Below are positions 26,641 through 36,170 of a stretch of DNA of 64,000 nt, in pieces; position 1 is the stretch's first letter, and each line of letters opens with the position of its first letter. The notes beneath the pieces were generated by a model, which saw only the letters and a program-made list of their open reading frames with translations, was not told where the DNA came from and searched no databases. Made by a program: the position numbers and the translations under genes. This DNA comes from Bacteroidales bacterium (GTDB lineage Bacteria; Bacteroidota; Bacteroidia; Bacteroidales; Muribaculaceae), in NCBI GenBank assembly GCA_004555955.1, contig SFJG01000001.1:46328-110327 (forward strand), read 5' to 3'.

Positions 26641-27594
26641 ATGAAATACCTACTTTCGCTAATAGCATTAATGCTTCTTATCCCCGTAGGTGCATCAGCA
26701 CAAGCAAAGAAGCCTACCATTATGATTTTTCCTCACGACGTGTGGATGACCGACCATAACTATATGGACGAAGTCAACGTACAAGGCCGCAAGAAACGCG
26801 TGCCGCGCTACGAAGACGCTTTCCAGACCGACCGCGACATCAACAACGTAGTTGCCAAAATCGGTGAAATGATGACCGAACGCGGCATGAATCTCGAATC
26901 GCTCGCCGAAATGATGCGCAACATCGACGAAAACTCGGCAATCGACGAATTCGTTGAATCGTCGACCTCGGGCGCATCGATGGCAGAAAGCGCTTACGAC
27001 CGCATCATGAACACCGCAAAATCGGACATCCGCGTCTACGTCGACTGGAAAATCAACCAAACAGGACCGCGCCGTAGCGTGACCTATACGCTCACCGGCC
27101 GCGACGCCTACACCGGCAAACAGATTGCCAATGCCAGCGGCACCGGACAACCGTCAATCGCCGCCGAAACCGCCGTGCTCCTCGAAGAAGCCGTGCTCGA
27201 AAACATGGACCAATTCGTGTCGCAACTGCAAGCACACTTCGACGACTTGCTCGCTAACGGCCGCGAAATCGCCGTTTCGGTACGCCTGTTCGACAACGGC
27301 TCAGGTCTGTCGTTCGAAGACGAATACGACGGCGACGAACTTTCGCAAATCATCGACGATTGGATGAACGAAAACACCGTTCAACATCGCTACTCTCTGA
27401 AGAGTTCGTCGGCTACACGCCTCGAATTCAACCAAGTACGCATCCCGCTCTACGACGAACGCGGTCGCGCTATGGACGCTAAACGCTTCGTCAACCAGTT
27501 GCGCAAATTCCTCAAGGCTCAACCCTACGGAATCGTGTCGAAAGACAACACACGCGGTTTGGGTCATGGCATCATAATCCTCGGCGAAAAATAA
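26641..27594 (+). CDS. DUF6175-like exported protein
   Basis: 317 residues with a signal peptide (MKYLLSLIALMLLIPVGASA). The mature start KKPTIMIFPHDVWMTDHNYM and the middle DIRVYVDWKINQTGPRRSVT resemble proteins I know as DUF6175. The pattern (a named factor, then an ATP-like AYTGKQIANASGTGQPS) also recalls TolB-N/CsgG-type periplasmic proteins. The function is unknown. Four bases separate it from the previous gene. The ATG at 26641 is preceded by ACT, like several genes here. Confidence 0.68.
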   Translation: MKYLLSLIALMLLIPVGASAQAKKPTIMIFPHDVWMTDHNYMDEVNVQGRKKRVPRYEDAFQTDRDINNVVAKIGEMMTERGMNLESLAEMMRNIDENSAIDEFVESSTSGASMAESAYDRIMNTAKSDIRVYVDWKINQTGPRRSVTYTLTGRDAYTGKQIANASGTGQPSIAAETAVLLEEAVLENMDQFVSQLQAHFDDLLANGREIAVSVRLFDNGSGLSFEDEYDGDELSQIIDDWMNENTVQHRYSLKSSSATRLEFNQVRIPLYDERGRAMDAKRFVNQLRKFLKAQPYGIVSKDNTRGLGHGIIILGEK

Positions 27595-27615
27595 CCCCAC
27601 AAAAAAGCAAGAACT

Positions 27616-28548
27616 ATGAAACTACATAAAATAGCCGTACTGGCAGTAGCCGCGCTCATGAGCGTAGGCGCGTGGGCAGAAGAATGCGACATCAACATCA
27701 CGGCAGTGCCCGTCTTCCAAGGCGACGAAGTGCCCGAAGATGTCAGCGATATGATTGTTACACGTTTGACCAATGCCGCAGCAACAAGCGGCGTGGTGGG
27801 CAGCGACAACAGTCGTTTCTTCATCACGGCAAAATTCAACAACAACTTCAAAGACGTATTGGCAGGCCCGCCGCAACAAACAGCCGTAACAACGCTCGTT
27901 ACGCTCTATATCGGCGACGTTGTCGACCGCAAAGTGTTTGCTTCGCAGAGCTTCGAGCTCAAAGGCGTAGGCACCAGCGACAGCCGCGCTTACCTCAACG
28001 CCATCAAGTCGCTAAACGGCAAAAACGACCAATTTGCTCGATTCATTGCCAAAGGTAAGGAGAAAGTGATTAGCTACTACGATGCCAACTACCCGCAAAT
28101 TCTGCAAAAAGCGCGTCAGGCTATGAAGATGAACAACTACGACGAAGCGCTCTACTATTCGACACAAATTCCCGAATGTAGCCGCGGCTATGCCGAAGCG
28201 GCAGCGCTCACCAACACCATCTACCAAGCCTATATCGACTTCGAAGGACTTCGTCTTCTCAACCAGGCACGCGCCGCTTGGGGTGCTAATCCCGACGCTT
28301 CAGGAGCTTCGGAGGCTTACGGATATATCACTCAAATCAACCCGCAAGCAAAGTGCTACGGCGAAGCTATGACTCTTGCCAACCAAATTGCAAAGGTTGT
28401 TAAGGCTAACTGGGATTTCGAAAACGTAACGAAATACAAAGACCAAATAAGCCTCGAAAAAGCACGCATCAAAGCAGCTCGCGATGTCGGCGTGGCTTGG
28501 GGTAACCATCAGCAACCGATTACCTACAACGTAGGTTGGCTTTGGTAA
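27616..28548 (+). CDS. Exported protein of unknown function with CsgG/FlgO-like start
   Basis: 310 residues with a signal peptide (MKLHKIAVLAVAALMSVGAWA). The N-terminal part (about 25-150) has a strand-helix plan, with VPVFQGDEVPEDVSDMIVTR and LYIGDVVDRKVFASQSFELK, that resembles the TolB-N/CsgG/FlgO fold. The second half is helical and TPR-like (ARQAMKMNNYDEALYYSTQI). It is the last gene of the five-gene operon; a strong terminator follows within 7 bases. No family was recognised with certainty. Confidence 0.68.
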   Translation: MKLHKIAVLAVAALMSVGAWAEECDINITAVPVFQGDEVPEDVSDMIVTRLTNAAATSGVVGSDNSRFFITAKFNNNFKDVLAGPPQQTAVTTLVTLYIGDVVDRKVFASQSFELKGVGTSDSRAYLNAIKSLNGKNDQFARFIAKGKEKVISYYDANYPQILQKARQAMKMNNYDEALYYSTQIPECSRGYAEAAALTNTIYQAYIDFEGLRLLNQARAAWGANPDASGASEAYGYITQINPQAKCYGEAMTLANQIAKVVKANWDFENVTKYKDQISLEKARIKAARDVGVAWGNHQQPITYNVGWLW

Positions 28549-28554
28549 CATCCA

Positions 28555-28590
28555 AACAAGGGTACAATTTGTACCCTTGTTATTTTAGAC
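28555..28590 (+). terminator. Terminator of the five-gene operon
   Basis: Near-perfect palindrome AACAAGGGTACAA / TTGTACCCTTGTT, followed by ATTTTAG. It ends the transcript that begins near 24800. Confidence 0.85.
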
Positions 28591-28623
28591 AAACCATTTT
28601 TTAAACACATAAATAATCACACT

Positions 28624-30114
28624 ATGAAAAAAGTAAACATCGCAATTGCCGCATTGGCAATGCTCAGTGCGCTACCCGCTTATGCAGCCGAAAACGTAGA
28701 CTCACTACCCAAGTATCGTCGTAGTTCTCTCTACACATTCCTCGTTCGTTCTGCAGCACAAGACGAAAAACTCGACGCCGAAGTGCAATCGAGCAACCTC
28801 GTAACAGGTCTTGTCGACTCCTTCAAGAAAGACAAAGCCGACACCACGGAAACTGCAGGAATGAAGCGCAGCCAAGTGGCGCAACTGGAATTTTTAAACA
28901 CACCGATACCCACGCAATTCAACGACCACAACATCGATATTCGCATCCTCGACTTCGATGCCGTAACCGTTAGCGAAGACGAAATCAAGGCTGCCGCCGA
29001 CGCACAAGGCGAAAAGAAAAAAGGCGGTGCCGCCAAATTCGGCAAAGCCGCTCTCGCCGTAGTAGCCGGTGGCAACTCCGCTCAATCGGTTATCCCGACC
29101 GACGACGTCGACTATCGTATGCCTGCCGTGCTGACAAAATTCTTCGCCGAGCAAAAAACCGCACCGATGCTCGTCGGCAAATGGTTCGGATATACCGACG
29201 GCAAATACGACGACCAACTGACACTCATCAAAGAGCGCGGCTTGCAAGACGCTTCGGAGGCTGACCGCAGCGCGGCTGCCGGCGACAAACGCGGCGACGC
29301 TAAACTTATGGACGCCGGTCAAGAACTTATCGACAACACATTCGTTCTCGCCGTTAACCTCCGCTATCGCTCTAACAAAGCCATCATCGAAGAGGCTCAA
29401 CAAGCAGCCAACCTCGTAGGTAGCGCTTTCGGCACTTACGGACAACTCGCTTCGCAAGCAGCCGGCGCAATCGCCAACGCTACTGCCGGTAAGGGCTTCG
29501 GCGTTCAAGCCTACACTTATCTCTACAAACTCGAATGGGACAAAGACCGCCTCGACCGATTCTATGCCGAATACTGGGACAAACCGATTGAAGAACTCGT
29601 TGCTTCAGGCATCTGCACCCTCAAATTTATCGGCAAAGACAAAGCATCTGCTCGCGTTGTTGCCAGCGGTTTCTCGAAAAAACCCGAAAACGAAATGGTT
29701 AAGAACGCCGTCGAAAACGCTATCGACCGCGCTATCGTCAAACTGCAAGTCAAAAACGAAGTGTTCCGCACCAAGACACAAATCTTCCAAGTGTCGGACG
29801 ACGGCAAATTCGTTTATGCGCAAATCGGTACTAAAGAAGGCGTAGAGAAAGGCGACGAATATTCAATTCTCGAGGCTGTTGAAGAAGACGGCAAGACTAT
29901 CTACAAAGAAATCGGCAAAGTGAAAGCCGTAGAAGGTGCAATCTGGAACAACGAAGCCGGCGCCGAAGACCTTGCTGCCGAACTCGAAGCCGACGGCGAC
30001 AAGAATGCTGCCGCTAAACTCGAAGCTATCAACTTGAAAGCATCAAAGTTTGAGGTTAAGAAAGGCAAAGACCTCTATCCGGGCTTGTTCCTCCGCCTCA
30101 GCAAGAAGAAATAA
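28624..30114 (+). CDS. Exported protein of unknown function (paralogue of 32022 gene)
   Basis: 496 residues with a signal peptide (MKKVNIAIAALAMLSALPAYA). It shares with the 32022 protein, in the same order: YRRSSL, FNDHNIDIRI, LVGKWF, LIKERGLQDAS, MDAGQELI, LYKLEWD and a C-terminal domain IGTKEGVEKGDEYSILEA ... GKDLYPGLFLRLS. That last part recalls the C-terminal domain of FlgT. A Gly/Ala-rich segment (about 230-300) is extra here. The function is unknown. It is a single-gene unit between two terminators. Confidence 0.68.
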   Translation: MKKVNIAIAALAMLSALPAYAAENVDSLPKYRRSSLYTFLVRSAAQDEKLDAEVQSSNLVTGLVDSFKKDKADTTETAGMKRSQVAQLEFLNTPIPTQFNDHNIDIRILDFDAVTVSEDEIKAAADAQGEKKKGGAAKFGKAALAVVAGGNSAQSVIPTDDVDYRMPAVLTKFFAEQKTAPMLVGKWFGYTDGKYDDQLTLIKERGLQDASEADRSAAAGDKRGDAKLMDAGQELIDNTFVLAVNLRYRSNKAIIEEAQQAANLVGSAFGTYGQLASQAAGAIANATAGKGFGVQAYTYLYKLEWDKDRLDRFYAEYWDKPIEELVASGICTLKFIGKDKASARVVASGFSKKPENEMVKNAVENAIDRAIVKLQVKNEVFRTKTQIFQVSDDGKFVYAQIGTKEGVEKGDEYSILEAVEEDGKTIYKEIGKVKAVEGAIWNNEAGAEDLAAELEADGDKNAAAKLEAINLKASKFEVKKGKDLYPGLFLRLSKKK

Positions 30115-30128
30115 TCGATTTTTCAAAC

Positions 30129-30170
30129 TATCTTAAAAGGAGCAGTCTAAAACCTGCTCCTTTTAAGATA
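30129..30170 (+). terminator. Terminator after the 28624 gene
   Basis: Perfect 17-bp stem (30129-30145 with 30154-30170; core AAAAGGAGCAG / CTGCTCCTTTT) with an 8-base loop. The T-rich end of the stem serves as the T-tract. Confidence 0.85.
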
Positions 30171-30230
30171 CATATTCACACTCTCCTTTGTGTGTTGATT
30201 AAATACATAACAACAATCAAAATCAAACCA

Positions 30231-32000
30231 ATGAACAAATTTATCATCAGCATAGCTGTAGCTCTTCTTTCTTCGACTACACTAACGGCGCAAGACTTAA
30301 TCCCCGACAAAAACGAGAAGGGGAAATGGGGCTATGTCAATGACATGGGACAAGTCGTTATCAACTACAAGTACGACTCGGCTGACTTCTTTACAGACGG
30401 TCGCGCCAAAGTTGGTAAAGACGGAAAATTCGGCTTTATCAACTCCGATGGCAAAGAAATCATTAAGATGAAATATAATACCATCGACAAGATAAACGAC
30501 AACATCTATAAAGTGTCGGCAGGCGGCAGCTACAAAGACGGCGCATTGCTCAACGAAAAATACGGCTTCATCGACTACAGCGGCAATGTGATTCTCGAGC
30601 CGAAATACGAAACCATCACATCGTTTAAAAACGGCGTTGCATTGATAAGCGCAAATTCTAAATACGGCTACATCAACGATAAATTTGAAATCGTCGTGCC
30701 GTGCCAATTCTCCGCTATCGGCTCGTTTAATTCGCGCGACGTTGTATGGGTTACCGACGGCAACAAATCGGGCTTATATCATAAATCCGGACGCGTCATA
30801 ATTGAGCCAAAATACGCAAGTGTCGGCACATTCATACCGTGGGAAAAAGAATACAGCAAAGAAGAACTCGACAAAATGACCTACACGGCACGTACAATCT
30901 GCAAAGAGTGCCCGAGTCACTACCTACTGCGCAAATCAAAAATACCCACAACGCCGTTCGACTCCATCGACGGCTCGCGAACTCACGGCTACTACTATAG
31001 CGGCAAGACGACCGGCGAAAAGAACAGCGTGCTCGACCTCGACGGCAATATCCTCATCAAAGAAGGTCAGTACAACCACGCTTTCTATCCCACCGACGGA
31101 TTCGCTTACGTAATTAAGAAAGCCAACAAATCGAACTATCTCAACATGACAACCGGCAAAATGCTGTTGTCGAAAGACATTCCCGACGGTTGGGCATTCC
31201 ACAACGGCTATGCAGTGGCTTTTCTGCAATACAACAAAGCGACGCTAATCGACACTAACGGCAGCGAGATTTGCTCGTTCGACAAAATCTATCCCGAACG
31301 AGGCGGTGTACACATCGTGTCGAATGGGGAAAGCAGCGCCTCGTACGGACTCATCGACGTTGCCGGCAACGTGCTGATTGAGCCGTCCTACAACGCCATT
31401 TACCCCGAAAGCGAAGGTCTGCTGGCTGCACAAAAGACATCCGACGACAAGTGGGGATTCCTCAACAACAAGGGTAAATTTGCCATCATGCCGACCTACG
31501 AACATGTGTTCTCGTTCGCTCACGGACTCGCTGCGGTTAAAACAAATGGCAAGTGGGGTATGATTGACCCAAGCGGAAAAGAAGTAGTAACTTGCAAATG
31601 GAATAACATTTCATTCCCTTCAGAAGACAATCCCAAATACATCTGGGTACAACCATCGACTAAGGAAGAAGGCAGCATCTGCCTCGACGTAAAGACCAAC
31701 AAACAAGCATTCCAAGGTCAGTATCAGTTTGTGCGCAACTTCAACCAAGACGCCCCCGGCATCGCTATCGTCGGCAAATCAGCGTCAATCGTCGGTTGTA
31801 TCGACACAACAGGCAAAGAAATAATCCCCATCGAAATGGACAACGGCTCGCTCGCTTTAAAAGCATACAAGCAATTCGTTGCCGACGGCAAGACCGCTTG
31901 GGAAAAAATCGACACTTATCGATTCAAACTCTATCAAAACGACGAACGAAACAAGAAAAGTCTGTACGATACTATTCCGACAAATCTTTGGGATTACTAA
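30231..32000 (+). CDS. Exported WG-repeat protein
   Basis: 589 residues with a signal peptide (MNKFIISIAVALLSSTTLTA). The mature part consists of many WG/KWG repeats, for example GKWGYVNDMGQVVINYKYDS, GKFGFINSDGKEIIKMKYNT and DKWGFLNNKGKFAIMPTYEH, which form beta structures for protein or ligand binding. No enzyme motif was seen. It sits between two paralogous exported proteins (28624 and 32022). The upstream in-frame codon at 30192 does not give a signal peptide and is rejected. Confidence 0.85.
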   Translation: MNKFIISIAVALLSSTTLTAQDLIPDKNEKGKWGYVNDMGQVVINYKYDSADFFTDGRAKVGKDGKFGFINSDGKEIIKMKYNTIDKINDNIYKVSAGGSYKDGALLNEKYGFIDYSGNVILEPKYETITSFKNGVALISANSKYGYINDKFEIVVPCQFSAIGSFNSRDVVWVTDGNKSGLYHKSGRVIIEPKYASVGTFIPWEKEYSKEELDKMTYTARTICKECPSHYLLRKSKIPTTPFDSIDGSRTHGYYYSGKTTGEKNSVLDLDGNILIKEGQYNHAFYPTDGFAYVIKKANKSNYLNMTTGKMLLSKDIPDGWAFHNGYAVAFLQYNKATLIDTNGSEICSFDKIYPERGGVHIVSNGESSASYGLIDVAGNVLIEPSYNAIYPESEGLLAAQKTSDDKWGFLNNKGKFAIMPTYEHVFSFAHGLAAVKTNGKWGMIDPSGKEVVTCKWNNISFPSEDNPKYIWVQPSTKEEGSICLDVKTNKQAFQGQYQFVRNFNQDAPGIAIVGKSASIVGCIDTTGKEIIPIEMDNGSLALKAYKQFVADGKTAWEKIDTYRFKLYQNDERNKKSLYDTIPTNLWDY

Positions 32001-32021
32001 CCGTTTAAACATTTGTAAGCA

Positions 32022-33230
32022 ATGAAACGAAAAATATTTACCCTCCTACTTGCCTTGATTGTCGCCCTTCCGGCATTAGCAAAAAAAGAGATTACCGACA
32101 TAGAGCATAACTATCGCCGCATATCGCTATGCAGTATGCTCGTTCGCCACAGCGAAGACAAATTTGCTAACGAAATCGAAGAACAATTCCTCGAAATTCC
32201 CATTTCCGAGCAATACAACGACCACAACCTGAGCGTTCGCGTTGTCGAAGTGAAAAGTAAAGGCAAATACACTCCCGATATTAGCACATTCATCGACAGA
32301 AACAACGTAGCCAGCCGCCTCGTCGGTAAATGGTTCGACCGCAACATCCTCACCGGCGAGTGCTCGCTCGACCTCATCAAAGAGCGCGGCCTCTACGACG
32401 CCTCGGCGTTCGACATCGAAATGGCAAAGCGCTCCGCACGCGGCATGGCGATGCTCCAAGACGCCGGCGAAGACCTCATCGGACGTACTTACCTGCTCGT
32501 CAACGAGATTACCTACATCGACAAAGCAAAACGCTCCAAAGCCTGGGGCGCCGCCCTTAACGGACTGCTACAAATAGCCGGTTCTTTTACCGGAGTAGAT
32601 ATGAGCGACGTCGGTAATTCGTTGGAAAGTATGATTTCGTCAATAAAAGGTTTCCGCGTGAAAATCAACACACGCCTTTACCGACTCGAATGGAACGAAG
32701 AATCGCAAATGTACTTCTACCAAAACTGCTACAGCGACAAAGCCGACTCTAAAAAGCTCTCCACATTCGAGGACAACCGCAACCGATTCCGCCTCGTTTA
32801 TGTAGGCAACGTATTGTCGTCGGGCAACGCAACCTCGTTCCTCGGCATCAACGAAGACCAGCCGAATCTGATGATTCGCAAGGCTTGTCAACGCGCAATC
32901 GATGAAAACGTGGCTGACCTACAGAAAAACTACGACGAATTCCGCATAAAGACACCAATCGTCAGCGTTGAGCCGACTATCACGGCAAAAATCGGCTTGA
33001 AAGAAGGCATCACCAAAGACAGCCGATTCGAAGTGCTCGAAGCGCAAGAAAAAGACGGACGCACCATCTACAAACGCGTCGGCGTGGTTAAGCCGATACC
33101 GACAAAGATTTGGGACAACCGCTTTATGGCAACCGAAGAAGGCGCCTACGGTGCCGACTTCGGCGCAACAACATTCGTCAAAGAAAGCGGCGGCGACCTC
33201 TATCCCGGACTCCTCCTCCGCCAGATTTAG
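32022..33230 (+). CDS. Exported protein of unknown function (paralogue of 28624 gene)
   Basis: 402 residues with a signal peptide (MKRKIFTLLLALIVALPALA). The shared blocks are YRRISL, YNDHNLSVRVVE, LVGKWFD, LIKERGLYDAS, LQDAGEDLIGRTYLL, LYRLEWNE, IGLKEGITKDSRFEVLEA and GGDLYPGLLLRQI. It is shorter than its paralogue, mainly in the second quarter. It starts 21 bases after the WG-repeat gene, so the two are likely co-transcribed. The function is unknown. Confidence 0.68.
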   Translation: MKRKIFTLLLALIVALPALAKKEITDIEHNYRRISLCSMLVRHSEDKFANEIEEQFLEIPISEQYNDHNLSVRVVEVKSKGKYTPDISTFIDRNNVASRLVGKWFDRNILTGECSLDLIKERGLYDASAFDIEMAKRSARGMAMLQDAGEDLIGRTYLLVNEITYIDKAKRSKAWGAALNGLLQIAGSFTGVDMSDVGNSLESMISSIKGFRVKINTRLYRLEWNEESQMYFYQNCYSDKADSKKLSTFEDNRNRFRLVYVGNVLSSGNATSFLGINEDQPNLMIRKACQRAIDENVADLQKNYDEFRIKTPIVSVEPTITAKIGLKEGITKDSRFEVLEAQEKDGRTIYKRVGVVKPIPTKIWDNRFMATEEGAYGADFGATTFVKESGGDLYPGLLLRQI

Positions 33231-33252
33231 AGACTATCGAAGACCAATTAAA

Positions 33253-33290
33253 CGAGGGTATATCATGGTTTTATCTTTGGTATACCCTCG
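33253..33290 (+). terminator. Terminator after the 32022 gene
   Basis: Stem CGAGGGTATA / TATACCCTCG with an 18-base loop. It ends the exported-protein cluster before rpoN. Confidence 0.75.
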
Positions 33291-33453
33291 CTTGTGTTTG
33301 CCCATAAAAATAAAGAATTGACGCAACGTGGGAAAATTGAACAAACATGATTTCGAGTAGTAAAAAACCACTTCAAAAGTTAAAAAGGGTTGATAATAGC
33401 GGGAAATAGCGATGAAATTGCTATCTTCGCAATATGTAAAGGGTAACAACGAT

Positions 33454-34962
33454 ATGTCGAAAAGCGCAACATCGCAGACGATAGAACAAATACAGACACT
33501 CCGACAGTCGCCGCAACAGATTCTGTTAGGGCAATTGCTGGAAATGTCGAGCATCGAACTCGAAGAGAAAGTGCACAACGAACTTGTCGAGAATCCCGCT
33601 CTTGCGCCGACCGGAGAAACCGAAACGACCGACTACGGCGAACAGGAAGAGCGCAACGATGCCGACAACGATATGGGTCTGGACCGCATCGACGACGACA
33701 TCGCCTCGCCTCGCACCGAAACTGCCGAAGAAATGCAGAAAAACGATTATCGCAGCGACGACGACATCCCGAACTACCGTTACGAAGCCAACAACTCAAG
33801 CGCCGACGACGAATACTACATCCCCGAAGCCGTCAACCAAAAAAGTCTTACGGACTATCTCGAGGAGCAACTCGCCGAATGCGACTTGACCGACAAACAG
33901 CAAAGCATCGCCGAATATATCATCGGAAGCATTGAAGATAGCGGCTATATGACTCGCTCGCTCAACGAAATCAGCGACGACCTTATCCTCAAAGAAAATA
34001 TCGACGCCTCTGTCGACGAAATCAACGAAGTGTTCGCCAAAATACGCAACCTCGACCCGGCAGGAATCGGCGCAACCGACCTGCGCGACTGCTTGTTGCT
34101 CCAACTTGAGCGCGCCAAAGCTACCGCAGCCAACCAACTGGCTTACTGCATCGTCGACGAGCACTTTGATGCCTTCTCGAAGAAGCATTTCGACAAAATC
34201 ATCGACGCACTCCATATCACGCGCACCGAACTCGACGAGGCTATGCACGCCATTGCCCAACTCAATCCCAAGCCGGGCAACGAATTTACCGGCGACGTAG
34301 CCGACACGGCTCAGCACATCACGCCCGACTTCCGCGTCGAAGTCGACGACGACAACCATATACAAGTCACGCTGCTCAACCGCGTCCCGGAGCTGCAAGT
34401 AGAAGATTATTTCAAAGCGCAATACGGCAAAATCACTGAGCAAAAGCCGACAAGCCGCCGCGAACGCGAATTGAATCGATTCTTAATCGACAAATATGAA
34501 AGTGCCACAGCGTTTATCAACGCACTCAAGCAACGACAGCAGACGCTTTTCAGCATCGGTCAAGCCATAGTGCGCTGGCAGTCGAACTTCTTCTTGAGCG
34601 AAGACGAAATCGACATTCGACCGATGGCGCTGCGCGACATTGCGCAGATTACAGGCTACGACCAATCGGTTGTGTCGCGCGCTACGGCAAAAAAATACGT
34701 AGAAACAGCCACGCGAATCTACCCGATGAAGAAATTCTTCGTGAGCCGCATCAGCAACGACAGCGGCGAAGACGTATCGTCGCGCGAGGTGCAAATCACT
34801 CTCAAAGAAATAATCGACAACGAAAACAAAAAGAAACCCTACTCCGACGAACAACTCGTGAAAATGCTCAGCGAACGCGGCTACGACATAGCGCGCCGTA
34901 CGGTGGCGAAATATCGCGACCGCATGCAGATTCCCGTTGCTCGTCTCCGAAAAGAACTATAA
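33454..34962 (+). CDS. rpoN: RNA polymerase sigma-54 factor
   Basis: 502 residues. The N-terminal Gln-rich activator region (QTIEQIQTLRQSPQQILLGQ) is followed by an acidic region (about 45-110), the core-binding domain (about 115-280) and the C-terminal DNA-binding part ending with the RpoN box ARRTVAKYRD. It directs RNA polymerase to -24/-12 promoters and needs enhancer-binding ATPases. The ATG at 33454 matches the usual N-terminal length; an in-frame ATG at 33412 would add 14 residues, and a -7-like TATCTTCG lies between the two. Confidence 0.95.
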   Translation: MSKSATSQTIEQIQTLRQSPQQILLGQLLEMSSIELEEKVHNELVENPALAPTGETETTDYGEQEERNDADNDMGLDRIDDDIASPRTETAEEMQKNDYRSDDDIPNYRYEANNSSADDEYYIPEAVNQKSLTDYLEEQLAECDLTDKQQSIAEYIIGSIEDSGYMTRSLNEISDDLILKENIDASVDEINEVFAKIRNLDPAGIGATDLRDCLLLQLERAKATAANQLAYCIVDEHFDAFSKKHFDKIIDALHITRTELDEAMHAIAQLNPKPGNEFTGDVADTAQHITPDFRVEVDDDNHIQVTLLNRVPELQVEDYFKAQYGKITEQKPTSRRERELNRFLIDKYESATAFINALKQRQQTLFSIGQAIVRWQSNFFLSEDEIDIRPMALRDIAQITGYDQSVVSRATAKKYVETATRIYPMKKFFVSRISNDSGEDVSSREVQITLKEIIDNENKKKPYSDEQLVKMLSERGYDIARRTVAKYRDRMQIPVARLRKEL

Positions 34963-34966
34963 CGAT

Positions 34967-35635
34967 ATGGACACTAAAACTATTATCAACAATATCGAAG
35001 CAACAGCTATGAGCTTCGAAGCCAAGGCAATGAGGGCAATCCACTACGTTTCGGGATTTTTCTCGTTTCTTCTCACCCCGATGCTTATGCCCACCTACGG
35101 CATGATTGTGGCTCTTTGGATGTCGAATCTACTGATTCTGACCCTACAGACCAAGATGACGGTTATGCTGGTGGTGTTCGGCATAACGTGTTTGATGCCG
35201 GCGCTACTGTTCTTGCTGCTCAAGAAATTGAAGGTCATCAGCGAACTGAGCATCAACAACCGCCAAGAACGGTTGGTGCCCTACATCATCATGATTGTCT
35301 GCTATGTTGCAGCCGCCATCTATCTGTTTATGATAAATGCGCCGGAATGGCTGTGGATGTTTATGTTCGGCGGCGGATGCGCGGCTTTGGTGTCGATGAT
35401 AGTCAACTTTAAGTGGAAAATCAGCGCGCATATGGCAGGCATCGGCGGCTTGGTAGCCCTTTTGAGCCGCATCAATGCCGACGGCGACGGCGCTTTCGAC
35501 CTGTTGCCGATTATCTGCGTGGCAATCTTCGTTGGCGGCATCCTCGGCACCTCGCGCGTTGCCATGGAGCGCCACACCGTGATGCAAGTCATCGCCGGCG
35601 CTATAAACGGCTTTCTATGTGTTTATTTTTTGTAA
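34967..35635 (+). CDS. PAP2-like integral membrane protein with degenerate motifs
   Basis: 222 residues with about six membrane segments. It keeps parts of the PAP2 phosphatase motifs: RQERLVP (99-105) for motif 1, SAHMAG (153-158) for PSGH, and SRVAMERHTVMQ (196-207) for SRxxxxxHxxxD. His155 and His203 are present, but the final Asp is Gln207. It may be a lipid phosphatase relative or an inactive member. It starts 4 bases after rpoN and is followed by purE. Confidence 0.7.
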   Translation: MDTKTIINNIEATAMSFEAKAMRAIHYVSGFFSFLLTPMLMPTYGMIVALWMSNLLILTLQTKMTVMLVVFGITCLMPALLFLLLKKLKVISELSINNRQERLVPYIIMIVCYVAAAIYLFMINAPEWLWMFMFGGGCAALVSMIVNFKWKISAHMAGIGGLVALLSRINADGDGAFDLLPIICVAIFVGGILGTSRVAMERHTVMQVIAGAINGFLCVYFL

Positions 35636-35650
35636 CAAAACGATACGACT

Positions 35651-36154
35651 ATGAATCCTATTGTGAGCATCATCATGGGCAGTACGTCCGACCTGCCGAT
35701 AATGGAAAAGGCGGCAAAACTGCTTGACGAATTCGAAATACCTTTCGAGATGAACGCCCTGTCGGCACACCGCACGCCCGACGAAGTAACCGCGTTTGCA
35801 AAGTCGGCACGCGGTCGCGGCATAAAGGTAATCATCGCCGCTGCCGGGATGGCGGCTCACCTCCCCGGCGTCATTGCCGCACAAACTACTGTTCCGGTGA
35901 TTGGCGTGCCCGTCAAATCGACTTTCGAAGGACTCGACGCACTGCTCGCCATCGTGCAAATGCCTCCCGGCATCCCCGTGGCTACCGTTGGCGTTAATGC
36001 CGCCGAAAACTCGGCTATTCTGGCTGCCGAAATGCTCGCCCTCGCCGACGACCGACTCGCCGCTCGGCTTGATGCCTACAAATTTGTCCTGGCGCAAAAA
36101 ATCTCCAAAGCCAACGAGGACTTGGAACGCATAAGTTACAAATTCAAGGTCTAA
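35651..36154 (+). CDS. purE: N5-CAIR mutase PurE
   Basis: 167-residue purine-pathway enzyme that converts N5-CAIR to CAIR. Class I PurE motifs are present: [48 protein letters not shown] and [11 protein letters not shown]. The length is standard. No purK was seen nearby. Confidence 0.96.
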   Translation: MNPIVSIIMGSTSDLPIMEKAAKLLDEFEIPFEMNALSAHRTPDEVTAFAKSARGRGIKVIIAAAGMAAHLPGVIAAQTTVPVIGVPVKSTFEGLDALLAIVQMPPGIPVATVGVNAAENSAILAAEMLALADDRLAARLDAYKFVLAQKISKANEDLERISYKFKV

Positions 36155-36170
36155 AACAGTTAGCACGACT

